Source: Osmia lignaria lignaria (Eukaryota > Arthropoda > Insecta > Hymenoptera > Megachilidae). Taken from it: DNA of 64,000 nucleotides. Both the position numbers and the translations under genes were made by a program. Location of the stretch: NCBI RefSeq assembly GCF_051020975.1, contig NW_027478159.1, positions 10,246,501 to 10,310,500 of the forward strand, read 5' to 3'. Below, piece by piece: positions 42,301-50,109 of the stretch. Under the pieces are notes generated by a model. That model saw nothing but the letters and a program-made list of their open reading frames with translations, was not told where the DNA came from and searched no databases. The stretch's first letter is position 1, and each line of letters begins with the position of its first letter.

Positions 42301-43003
42301 TTGTTTGCGAGATATTTACAGATTTATCTCAAGGGAAGGGGGCTGACGGACATATTTCGAGATATTTCTTCTTCTTGTTGTTCTTCTTCTGCACAGCTAA
42401 GCTCGAAGTGGCATTTGCAGCTCGCCATAGTGCAGAGTTATCTCAAAGAAAGGGGCCACGGTGTTTCTGTATCTCTATTATGTTGGTGCGGCTTCGGAAC
42501 TTTTAAATATCTCGATATATCTCGAAAACTACGCTTCTGATCAAAAAATATCATAGAACATAAATTGTAGGAAACATAATTCTCTACAAAAAACGTCTCT
42601 TAACATTTTGCCATAGCTCGCTTCGTTTCCGAGATATTTGCAGATTTATCTCAAGGAAAGGGGCCTGACGGACATATTTCGAGATATTTCTTCTTCTTGT
42701 TGTTCCTCTTCAGCACAGCTAAGCTGGAAGTGGCATTTCCAGCCCGCAATAGTGCAGAGTTATCTCAAAGAAAGGGGCCACGGTGTTTCTGTATCTTTCT
42801 TATGTTGGTGCGGCTTCGGAACTTTTAAATATCTCCATACATCTCGAAAACTACGCATCTGATCAAAAAATATCATAGGACATGAATAGTAGGAAACTTA
42901 ATTTCCTACAAAAAAGGTCTCTTAAGATTTTGCCATAGCTCGCATTGTTTCCGATATATTTGCAGATTTAACCCAAGGGAAGAGGCCTGACGGACATATT
43001 TCG

Positions 43004-43027
43004 ACATATCGACTTCCCACATATCGA
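43004..43027. other. Sat1/Sat2 junction
   Basis: Sat1 similarity stops within a monomer after 'ggacatatttcga', and reverse-orientation Sat2 begins at 'ttcccaca' near 43,014. The 9-mer acatatcga occurs on both sides (43,004-43,012 and 43,019-43,027), and neither copy matches its own satellite consensus exactly. The last Sat1 monomer is more diverged than those inside the array. Confidence 0.8.
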
Positions 43028-43847
43028 TGTACATTTAATAACAATATCATTATTACTATATTTACATTAGATATAATGTCATATACAGATACATTCCAAC
43101 AGATCAATGTACCTACATTTAATACCAATGTCATTATTACGATATCTACCAGAGATATAATATAATATACTGATTCATTCCCACAGATCAATGGACATTT
43201 AATAACAATATCAATAGTACTATATCTACATATGATATAACGTAATATACTGATTCACTCCCACAGATCAATGTCATTTAATAACAATATCGTTATTACT
43301 ATATCTACATTGGATATAATGTAATATACAGATTCATTCCCACAGATCAATGTACATTTAATAACAATATCATTAGTACTTTATCTACATTCGGTATAAA
43401 GTAATATACTGATTCCTTCGCACAGATCAATGTACATTTAATAACAATATCATTGGTACTATATCTCCATTCGATATAATGTAATATAGTGATTCATTCC
43501 CACAGATCAATGTAGCTACATTTAATACCAATGTCATTAATACCATATCTACATTAGATATAATGTCATATACAGATTCATTCCCACAGATCAATGTACA
43601 TTTAATAACAATATCATTAGTACTATATCTACATTAGCTATAATGTCATATACAGATACATTCCAACAGATCGATCTACCTACATTTAATACTAATGTCA
43701 TTATTACCATATCTAAATTAGATATAACGTAATATACTGATTACTACCCACAGATCAATGTACATTTAATAAGAATGTAATTAGCACTATATCTACATTA
43801 GATATAATGTCATATACAGATTCATTTCCACAGATCAATGTACATAT
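43013..43847 (-). repeat. Sat2: AT-rich satellite of about 80 bp, reverse orientation, left of the retroelement
   Basis: Repeated 'ttcccacagatcaatgtacatttaa' type units alternate with 'acattagatataatg' about every 80 bp. It is the reverse complement of the array that fills the right end of the window. No gene is seen. The block is interrupted at 43,847 by the LTR element and resumes at 52,099. Confidence 0.93.
43844..43847. repeat. Target site duplication ATAT, left copy
   Basis: The four bases ATAT directly precede the outer TG of the left LTR and recur directly after the outer CA of the right LTR (52,099-52,102). Four bp is a usual size for Ty3/gypsy integrases. The flank is low in complexity, so the exact length is less certain than the insertion itself. 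Confidence 0.75.
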
Positions 43848-44588
43848 TGTTACGTGGCCGACGGCTTGGCAGCGCGCGTGGCTATCAGAGGCTTTCTGAC
43901 TGGCGGCCGCGTAACTTATTTTATTATCAATACAACCCGAGCGGTAAGATTGTATGGTGGTAGGAACTGTCACAAGGTTTCACTGGGTTTAAAGGTGAAT
44001 GCTAATGTGGGTTTGACACAGCAATGTATATATTCTACAATCTTGGTCTATTACAGATGTTGTTGTCGCGAATATAGGTGTATAATGTGATATATTACCT
44101 ATTTCCACTATGCTCGGTGTTCACGCACTGGCAATGCGGGGGTGTTGTGTGTGGTTGATTGTAATGCCAAATAGAAACACGACTCGCGGATTCTATAAGG
44201 TGAATGTTGCTCGAAGGGGACTTCAACCCGATCTCACTAATAGTAACCAACTCACTACCGTACACGACGTGCTCGACACGAGATGAACTCTGGTACTGCC
44301 CCCGATCGTTGGTACGAACGGGTTTATATACTAATTAAGAAGGGTGGTCTGGTTACTATTCGAGTGATCAGGCTGGGTCCACCTGCCTCTGCGACAGTTT
44401 AGAGTGGTTGCATCTGCTATTTGATTACGGCGGACCCATTGCTTTCCCAAGTGTTTGGTTCTGCTATCGGTGGGCCTTCTGTTTATTACGAGAGTAAATG
44501 GTCGGTTTGCCCGAGAGTTTTCCTTTCCAGATGTTTAAGCTTATTTGAAAGGAGACACGTTTGATAAAAACGGTCTGTCTACGTGACA
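43848..44588 (-). repeat. 3' LTR (left), 741 bp
   Basis: Identical to the right LTR except at 43,956 (g) against 51,466 (t), + strand. It starts TGTTACG and ends GTGACA on the + strand. In the element's sense it supplies the polyadenylation signal AATAAA at 43,925-43,920. The TATA box copy is at 44,330-44,323. The + strand open frame at 43,854-44,090 is a shadow with no gene-like features. Confidence 0.96.
43920..43925 (-). terminator. Polyadenylation signal AATAAA in the 3' LTR
   Basis: AATAAA reads on the minus strand inside a T-rich stretch, about 400 nt downstream of the start of R inferred from the TATA box. As the copy in the 3' LTR it would direct cleavage of the element transcript. 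Its twin in the 5' LTR is at 51,430-51,435. Confidence 0.6.
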
Positions 44589-44599
44589 CCTCCCCCCTT
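44589..44599 (-). promoter_or_regulatory. Polypurine tract (plus-strand DNA primer)
   Basis: The sense strand reads AAGGGGGGAGG immediately before the TG of the 3' LTR. An RNase H-resistant purine run at this exact place primes plus-strand synthesis in LTR retroelements. The 126 bp between it and the stop of the cysteine-rich ORF at 44,726 hold nothing else I can identify. Confidence 0.9.
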
Positions 44600-44725
44600 A
44601 GAAGAAACATCGCGGTAATCGTGATGCTTTCAATTGGAAAGGAAAACACTCACTAGAATGTGTTGAAGTTTTGGTGTTGTAATGCAATATGTCGGGTGTT
44701 ATGTGTGATGTGTGTGTACTTATCG

Positions 44726-45178
44726 CTACGTGTGATGGTTGGTGATGCTGCTAACTGCGGTATGAAGTCGAAGCGTACGTCTGGGTCCAGGCTGCCTCGA
44801 TCGGATTTGTCTCTCGGTGTACCAGGTTGGTACTATTGCAGGCGGTGGTATGGGTTGGTTTGCTCTTTGGTATTCCATTTCCATGATGATGGCGGCAATA
44901 CACTCCTCGCAGTGGTAGGCGGCCTGCAACTCCATCAGGGGCGCGCTGCAAATATCGCAGGCCCCAGGCGGATATGCCGTTGGTAGTGGATAGTGTACCT
45001 CCACCATGTCATAGATCCTTGCTGCTCCAAGGGCTGCTTCGAGAGCACACTGCATACAGACAATGCCAACGTCTAATCTGTAGCAAGTGCTGCGCATGCA
45101 CAGGCGGGCCGTCAAGTTCATCAGCAGCTCGATGCGACTGGTGTCCCTCTCAGTTGGTTGTTCCCTGATGTAGCACAT
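44726..45178 (-). CDS. Cysteine-rich 150-aa ORF in the 3' part of the element, unknown function
   Basis: The frame opens from an ATG at 45,178-45,176; the longer open frame up to 45,268 begins at a GTG and is not preferred. I do not recognise the protein. It has paired cysteines: C27/C32, C41/C44, C74/C77 and, after His89, C90/C93. The last four make a C-X2-C-X12-C-X2-C arrangement like a zinc ribbon or half a RING. A proline-rich stretch (about residues 108-116) and a basic tail follow. No signal peptide or membrane span is visible, so it does not look like the C-terminal half of an envelope protein. It is in the same frame as the env-like ORF upstream, about 150 nt after that ORF's stop. 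It could be an accessory protein, a captured host exon or chance; codon and homology tests would tell. Confidence 0.45.
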   Translation of the reverse strand: MCYIREQPTERDTSRIELLMNLTARLCMRSTCYRLDVGIVCMQCALEAALGAARIYDMVEVHYPLPTAYPPGACDICSAPLMELQAAYHCEECIAAIIMEMEYQRANQPIPPPAIVPTWYTERQIRSRQPGPRRTLRLHTAVSSITNHHT

Positions 45179-45228
45179 TTCGGTCCGCTCAGATAAGTGT
45201 TTTGGAAGAATGGTGTTGTGGTCTGCTT

Positions 45229-45516
45229 TTATACCCGGCCTGGAACCGCGTATCTCCTGCCCAACCACGCCTCCGCCACGTTGAATGGTGGTTGTCCTGG
45301 TAGACGATCGAGGGCTACATCTGCCACGACCTCACCCTCGCCTCTGATGTTGGTTAGCAGACCCCTCCTTCCTTCCAACACCCTCTTGGCCTGCTCTATC
45401 TTCCAGGTCCTGCATACAGGGCGGATACCCCGTACCCGTACCTTGAAGTCCTGCCACGGTAGATTTTGAAAGCGTGGCGGCAAGGTCCGAAGTTGGTCGA
45501 CCGGTGCCCTTACCAC
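45229..45516 (-). pseudogene. Open frame overlapping the env-like ORF, possible frameshifted env remnant
   Basis: This 95-codon frame has no ATG (it opens at a GTG) and ends at 45,229. It overlaps the C-terminal third of the 157-codon env-like ORF in another frame. It contains a short R-R-G-L-L string around residues 50-54, which recalls the basic cleavage site and following hydrophobic segment of F-type envelope proteins. The context is too short to prove that. The simplest reading is an env gene broken by an indel near 45,520. Chance open frame is a serious alternative. Confidence 0.3.
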
Positions 45517-45805
45517 CTTGCCGTGGTCCTACTTCCATGCTGAGGCAAGTTTCTAAACCGTGTTTTTTGCAAAGTTGGTTCATGGCCAGAATTATCTGTT
45601 CTACTGGTGGTGCATGTGCAAGGTATTTATCAACATCCAATGACGTGACCAATCGCCATTGCGATTGATATGTCCGTATGTCTGACAATTTATCGTAAAA
45701 CAAACCCGTTGATTGCGCCAGTGGTAACACCTTTGAACCGCCTTTAATCGCTGTCTGACTCATAACCAGAGCCAGAGGTATCAGAAGTAGTTGTGCCGGA
45801 ATCAT
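45332..45805 (-). CDS. Env-like N-terminal fragment, 157 aa
   Basis: The ATG at 45,805-45,803 overlaps the pol stop as ATGA, and the ORF ends at a TGA at 45,334-45,332. Residues 2-15 are hydrophobic, as in a signal peptide. Residues 32-60 hold the pattern G-L-F-Y-D-x-L, nine residues, W-x-L-V-T and then L-D-V. I associate that pattern with the N-terminal domain of insect errantivirus/baculovirus-F-type envelope proteins. After about residue 95 the sequence becomes Gly/Arg/Gln-rich and unlike an envelope protein. Known envelopes of this type run to several hundred residues with a C-terminal membrane anchor; neither the length nor an anchor is present. I therefore read it as a truncated, probably non-functional env, in the place where env lies in errantiviruses. 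Alternative: a new secreted accessory protein. Confidence 0.5.
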   Translation of the reverse strand: MIPAQLLLIPLALVMSQTAIKGGSKVLPLAQSTGLFYDKLSDIRTYQSQWRLVTSLDVDKYLAHAPPVEQIILAMNQLCKKHGLETCLSMEVGPRQGGKGTGRPTSDLAATLSKSTVAGLQGTGTGYPPCMQDLEDRAGQEGVGRKEGSANQHQRRG

Positions 45806-48800
45806 GATTTCCCGTTATAAGCGTGTTTTAATTTATCTTGGTGTTTTGTTATCGTTTTGTCAGGTGTTCGCAATACAATGTTGTTCATATCTGTTACATT
45901 AATGATCTCATATGGCCCTACATAATGTGGATCAAATTTACTAATTCGTGGTTCTAGTAATACATAAGCATAATCGCCTACATTGAATTCTACCGGTCGG
46001 GAATGTTTATCATAGTACTTCTTCGAACGGTGCTTGGAGGCAATCAAATTATCGGCTGCTATGTTGCGGATTTTTATAGTATGAGTTATTAATTCTGTTA
46101 AATAGTCGCCATATAATTTTAACCTTTCGCCAGTTGGAAACGAACTTGGTTCACGGGCTGGTTTTCCAAATATTAATTCATATGGAGAGAAATTTGTTGC
46201 TTCATGTACGGAAGTATTATAAGAAAACATGGCAAATGGTATTAATAGGTCCCAATCTTCATAATTATCCATGTAATGTTTAAGATATTCTGTTAGTACT
46301 ATATGACTTCGTTCTAGTGATCCATTAGTTTGTGGTCTGTATCCAGAAGTTGTGATTTGTTTGATTTTGAATATTTCTGAAAGATTTTTCATTAAGCTTC
46401 CGATAAAACTAGTTCCCTTGTCTGTTAATATTGCTCGTGGTGTTCCATATATGGCAATAAAATGTCTCGCGAAAGCGTCTGCTATTGTGGCTGCTCTAAT
46501 GTTTGGTATTGCTACTGCTATACAATATTTCGTTAAACAATCTTGCATTGTGAGAATGTATTTATTTCCGCTAGGCGTTAAAGGTAAAGGTCCTACGGTG
46601 TCTAAAGCAACTTTATCAAATGGTTCTATCGGGGTATCGGTAATTAACATTGGTTGACGAGTTTTTGCTCTAACTAATTTCTCTTCTTGACAGCTTGGAC
46701 ATTTCCTGATATAATTTCGTATTTCGTTGTGCATTTCTGGCCATTGATATTTCGCTCTGATGCGTTTATATGTTTTTGTGACTCCTTTATGTCCTCCTAT
46801 CAAACTGTCGTGAGCTTCGCGAATTATTTGTAATCGATCTTCTTCTGATGGTGTAATCGTTGAACAATTGCATATGATGATTTTCTGTGTTGTACCGTTG
46901 AAAACGTCCTTTATTAATTTAGTTAATTCATTGGTTGGTAATTTATGAAAATCTCCGACTGCTGATATTCTAAATGATTTAATTGGATTTTGATCTAAAT
47001 GCTGTTTCAGTGTTTGTAGTCCGTTTAGTATATCTTCACTTTTAATGGTGTCGTAAAAATTATCTGATATTATTATACTGTAAACTTTGTATGAGCCATT
47101 TGCTGATTCTATTACGTCTCCTTTCTGCGGTTTCTTTGACATGAGCTGTTGTAAATCTATTGCTTCTGTGTCCAGTAACAGTTTTCCAATGGGGGTTACC
47201 AATTTACAGTCCGCAGGTATGAAATGTGCGTAATGACCTTCCTCGGTGGTCAGGGTGTTTGGAGAGATAATAACCTCAAGTGTCTGTGAAGGTTGCACTT
47301 TTCTTCGCAGGTCATCTCCCTCCGTGGAAAGAGTGTCTGTGTCAAGAAGTGTGAACGGATAAGGGTCAACGGTACGGTCAAAGTTTTCCTGTGGTTGCTG
47401 GATTGCCGTTCCTATTGTTTCGTTAACAGGTTGTGGTTGTAAAATTCCCTCATTTGTTACAAGTGATAATGGTGTATGGTTAAGTAAATCCTGTTGCGGG
47501 TTTGCGATTATCGTGTTTTCCGTAATGGTATTTTCTGATGGTTCTTCGAATGAAATCAAGTTTACGTCTTCTTCTGTCGATGTGATTTTAGTAGAATTTG
47601 CTTGCGGATGAAAGTTTATTGTTTCCATGTGTTCATCTGGCATACTTATCTCGTGCGATAAGTTAGGTAAGACTCTCGGTCTATCTGCTATTGGAGAATG
47701 TTGAACCTTCCCACGGGCTGGTTCTTCATCAGAGCTAGTGTTTTCCTCTTGATATTTCGGTCTCCTTTCCCTGTCCCTTTGTAGTTGCCGCACACGAAAT
47801 CCTATGGAATCCGTGTCGATTTCTGGTTTCTGTCCTATGTGCTTGTAATCGGGGTCTTGAGGATCTCGGGGTATAAGTGGTAAGCAAGATGGTACTGGGT
47901 TACGTGATAATGCGTCTGCGTTCTTGTTCGTCTTTCCTGCTTTATGGATAACCTGATATTCGTACTCTAAGAGTCTGAGTCTCCACTTCATAAGTCGTGA
48001 TGTCGGATCCTTGACAGAGTGTAACCAGACTAACGGTCGGTGATCTGTGACGAGTGTGAATTTTGTTCCATAAAGATACGGTCTGAAATATTGTACTGCG
48101 TAAACCATTGCAAGACATTCCTTTTCTGTAGCAGAATAATTCCTTTCGGCTTTATTTAAGGTACGAGATGCGTAGGCAATTGGTAGATCGTTTCCTATTT
48201 CTCCTTGACTAAGTACAGCTCCAATTGCGTAATCTGATGCGTCAGTGGTAACAATGAATGGTCGATTAAAATCCGGATATTGTAAAATTGGTTGTGTACA
48301 GAGTTCGTCGCGTAAATTTTCAAAACTTTTTTGCTGGTCTTCGGTCCACTTAAAACGAATTCCTTTACCTAATAATTGAACTAATGGTTTTGATTTAATA
48401 GAATAATCTTTTATGAAACGGCGATAATATCCTGTCAGTCCCAAGAACTGCTGGACATTTTTCTGTGTTTTAGGAATGGGAAATTCTTTTACAGCTTGTA
48501 ATTTACGAGGATCTGGCTTAACACCATTTTCTGTTAAAATGTGTCCTAAATAAGTAACCTCCTTACGTAAGAATTCGCATTTATCAATCTGCAGTGTAAG
48601 TCCAAATTCTCTGAGCCGATTGAGTAATTTTTTTACTTTTATTTCATGTTCTCGAAGTGATGAAGAGAAAACAACCATATCGTCTATGAATACATGAGCG
48701 TTCTCTAGACCAGATATAACTTGATTCATTGAGCGTTGAAATGTCGGTGGTGCATTTTTTAAACCAAATGGCATGCGTACAAATTCAAAATGCCCATCCG

Positions 48801-50109
48801 GTGTTGTGAATGCTGTTTTCGGACAATCCTTAGGATCCATTTGAACTTGATGAAATCCATTTGCTATATCAAAAATTGTGAAATATTTTGCTCCTCCCAA
48901 TTTATCTAGAATTTCGGTGATATTCGGCAAAGGAAATTTATCACTCAAAGTCTTTTCGTTTAAGGCTCGGAAATCGATTACCATACGCCAACGCTTATTG
49001 CCCTTAGCGTCTGGTTTCTTTGGTACAATCCATAACGGAGAATTATATGGTGAACTAGATGGCTGTATGACTCCTTGTAATAACAGAGCCTTTACTTGAC
49101 GTTGTATTTCGTCTTGGTGTACTGGTGGATATCGGTATTGTCTTGTATTAATCGGTACGTCATCTGTTGTATGAATTGAATGGTAAAAATTCGGTACTTC
49201 TCCTAGTTTGTCTCCAGGCAAGTAAAATCTGTCTGAAAATTCGTCGACGATGTTGAATACATGTTTACGTTCTTCTGCATTGAGATGATCGGTTCTTAAA
49301 AGATTTCTAATTCGTGTTGCTCTATTTTCTGGTGTGTTTTCGGTCATATATGAAGAAATTGGGTCGTCGTCCGACGAGTCGTAAATATCGTAAGGATGAA
49401 TGTATTGAGGTTCAATTTCGATGTCTACATCGTCTTCTCCGGTATTCGTTGCTAACGCGTAACAAATGCCGTCACGATTATATACTGCTGCTTCGCCAAT
49501 GTATATATTTTCTGATGTTTTGAGTCGCGGTAAGTATCCCTCTTTAATATTTGGATTAGCTATGTGAATTGCAATTTCTTTTGTTGTTCGAGCTTCGATA
49601 CGGTGTTTAGTCGATTTCGGATTTTTCTGCTGAGCTAAATCTCGGTAATTTGAAAAACGAAGTGGTCGAATAGGTTTATCTTTCAATACTAGTGTTCCAT
49701 GATAATATGAAATTTCTGCTTCTTCTTGTAATAAAAATGGGCTGCCTATAATTCCATCGGCTTCTATTGCAAGGTTCTCTACTACGTAAAATAATGCAGG
49801 CTTACCGTGAATGTGAAGAATTGTGGTTCCTATGCTATAAATAGGTGATTTTGTAAGTCCTGTGATTTCAATAACTTCTTTAGTGATACGTTTGGCTTGA
49901 TCTCCGAGAACATCGCGCACTATTAAGTTAACTGCCGCGCCACCGTCAATTAAAAATTCAGCTGTTTCTAATTCTAATTCCGGAACTTTGATTTTTATTC
50001 TTGGTGCTGGGGTTTCCTTGATGAGGATTCTCCCGTGAATCTGACTATCTTTTGGCGAGGTCTTTGCAGATCGCTCACCGCCTCGCCTTTCCGTTGAGCG
50101 TTTTCTGAG
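45802..50109 (-). CDS. pol: Pol polyprotein (protease, RT, RNase H, macro-like insert, integrase), -1 frame
   Basis: The frame is open from 50,181 to the stop at 45,802. Translation is expected to enter at 50,109 by -1 frameshifting from gag, giving 1,435 residues. The GTG at 49,918-49,920 is an internal valine and serves here as residue 1 for numbering. The protease triad is D-G-G at -9 to -7 (49,939-49,947), followed by G-I-I-G-S-P-F-L at 56-63. RT spans about 275-455, with catalytic D351 and F-I-D-D 411-414. RNase H has D560, E599, D626 and D669. A roughly 350-residue linker follows, of which about 893-1018 looks like a degenerate macro domain. Integrase has the zinc site H1037, H1044, C1074, C1077, catalytic D1107, D1167, E1203 (D-D-35-E), and a G-P-Y motif at 1335-1337 of the C-terminal module. 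No internal stop. The stop overlaps the env-like ATG. Confidence 0.95.
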   Translation of the reverse strand, partial: LRKRSTERRGGERSAKTSPKDSQIHGRILIKETPAPRIKIKVPELELETAEFLIDGGAAVNLIVRDVLGDQAKRITKEVIEITGLTKSPIYSIGTTILHIHGKPALFYVVENLAIEADGIIGSPFLLQEEAEISYYHGTLVLKDKPIRPLRFSNYRDLAQQKNPKSTKHRIEARTTKEIAIHIANPNIKEGYLPRLKTSENIYIGEAAVYNRDGICYALATNTGEDDVDIEIEPQYIHPYDIYDSSDDDPISSYMTENTPENRATRIRNLLRTDHLNAEERKHVFNIVDEFSDRFYLPGDKLGEVPNFYHSIHTTDDVPINTRQYRYPPVHQDEIQRQVKALLLQGVIQPSSSPYNSPLWIVPKKPDAKGNKRWRMVIDFRALNEKTLSDKFPLPNITEILDKLGGAKYFTIFDIANGFHQVQMDPKDCPKTAFTTPDGHFEFVRMPFGLKNAPPTFQRSMNQVISGLENAHVFIDDMVVFSSSLREHEIKVKKLLNRLREFGLTLQIDKCEFLRKEVTYLGHILTENGVKPDPRKLQAVKEFPIPKTQKNVQQFLGLTGYYRRFIKDYSIKSKPLVQLLGKGIRFKWTEDQQKSFENLRDELCTQPILQYPDFNRPFIVTTDASDYAIGAVLSQGEIGNDLPIAYASRTLNKAERNYSATEKECLAMVYAVQYFRPYLYGTKFTLVTDHRPLVWLHSVKDPTSRLMKWRLRLLEYEYQVIHKAGKTNKNADALSRNPVPSCLPLIPRDPQDPDYKHIGQKPEIDTDSIGFRVRQLQRDRERRPKYQEENTSSDEEPARGKVQHSPIADRPRVLPNLSHEISMPDEHMETINFHPQANSTKITSTEEDVNLISFEEPSENTITENTIIANPQQDLLNHTPLSLVTNEGILQPQPVNETIGTAIQQPQENFDRTVDPYPFTLLDTDTLSTEGDDLRRKVQPSQTLEVIISPNTLTTEEGHYAHFIPADCKLVTPIGKLLLDTEAIDLQQLMSKKPQKGDVIESANGSYKVYSIIISDNFYDTIKSEDILNGLQTLKQHLDQNPIKSFRISAVGDFHKLPTNELTKLIKDVFNGTTQKIIICNCSTITPSEEDRLQIIREAHDSLIGGHKGVTKTYKRIRAKYQWPEMHNEIRNYIRKCPSCQEEKLVRAKTRQPMLITDTPIEPFDKVALDTVGPLPLTPSGNKYILTMQDCLTKYCIAVAIPNIRAATIADAFARHFIAIYGTPRAILTDKGTSFIGSLMKNLSEIFKIKQITTSGYRPQTNGSLERSHIVLTEYLKHYMDNYEDWDLLIPFAMFSYNTSVHEATNFSPYELIFGKPAREPSSFPTGERLKLYGDYLTELITHTIKIRNIAADNLIASKHRSKKYYDKHSRPVEFNVGDYAYVLLEPRISKFDPHYVGPYEIINVTDMNNIVLRTPDKTITKHQDKLKHAYNGKS
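46867..47241 (-). other. Macro-domain-like segment inside pol
   Basis: Pol residues about 893-1018, between RNase H and the integrase zinc site. Pieces in order resemble the OARD1/TARG1-type macro fold: A-H-F-I-P-A-D-C-K (898-906), K-G-D-V (933-936), Y-K-V-Y-S-I-I-I (944-951), an L-x2-L-x-T-L-K-Q-H helix (965-973), I-S-A-V-G (985-989), and a final helix plus K-I-I-I-C strand (1013-1017). The two glycine-rich loops that bind ADP-ribose are not preserved: T-P-I-G-K stands near the first and V-G-D-F-H at the second. Binding or hydrolysis is therefore doubtful. This is assigned from remembered family patterns, not from a search. Confidence 0.5.

Larger units (their letters stand above)
1..43012 (+). 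repeat. Sat1: 322-bp tandem satellite array, about 133 monomers
   Basis: The same 322-bp unit recurs without interruption; the landmark 'ttgcagattta' falls at 139, 461, 783, 1105 and so on to 42,638, a distance of 132 periods less 5 bp. All copies share one orientation. Landmarks in a monomer, in order: a purine block (aagggaaggggcc), 'cggacatatttcgagatattt', a TTC-rich pyrimidine tract, 'gcacagctaa', a second purine block (aaagaaaggggcc), 'tattatgttggtgcggcttcgg', 'aaatatcttgatatatctcgag', 'ctgatcaaaaaatatcata', and 'ttgccatagctcgcttcg'. Most copies keep a BclI-type TGATCA, and many keep CTCGAG. Copies differ by scattered substitutions and a few 1-bp indels. The array is open at the left window edge. 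The 74-codon open frames in the monomers start at TTG, not ATG, and are not called as genes. No function can be read from the sequence; a structural heterochromatin role is inference. Confidence 0.97.

Noticed and set aside
139..42862. About 115 short + strand open frames of 62-84 codons in Sat1
   Set aside because: They are the same repeat frame. Nearly all begin at TTG rather than ATG, show no domain, and are explained by satellite homogenisation. Kept only as a testable finding.
1..43012. CRISPR array
   Set aside because: The whole 322-bp unit is repeated; there are no short constant repeats with unique spacers, and the DNA is eukaryotic by its retroelement.
43854..44090. Plus-strand ORFs in both LTRs (also 51,283-51,600)
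   Set aside because: Antisense to the element, lie inside LTR sequence, and have no coding features.
44660..45668. Plus-strand ORFs at 44,660-44,986, 44,974-45,168, 45,197-45,469 and 45,474-45,668
   Set aside because: Opposite strand to env-like and cysteine-rich frames, mutually overlapping, and without recognisable content; taken as shadows.
49918..49920. Independent start of pol at this GTG
   Set aside because: It is a GTG inside the protease, after the catalytic Asp; the frame continues upstream to 50,181 and is reached by frameshift.
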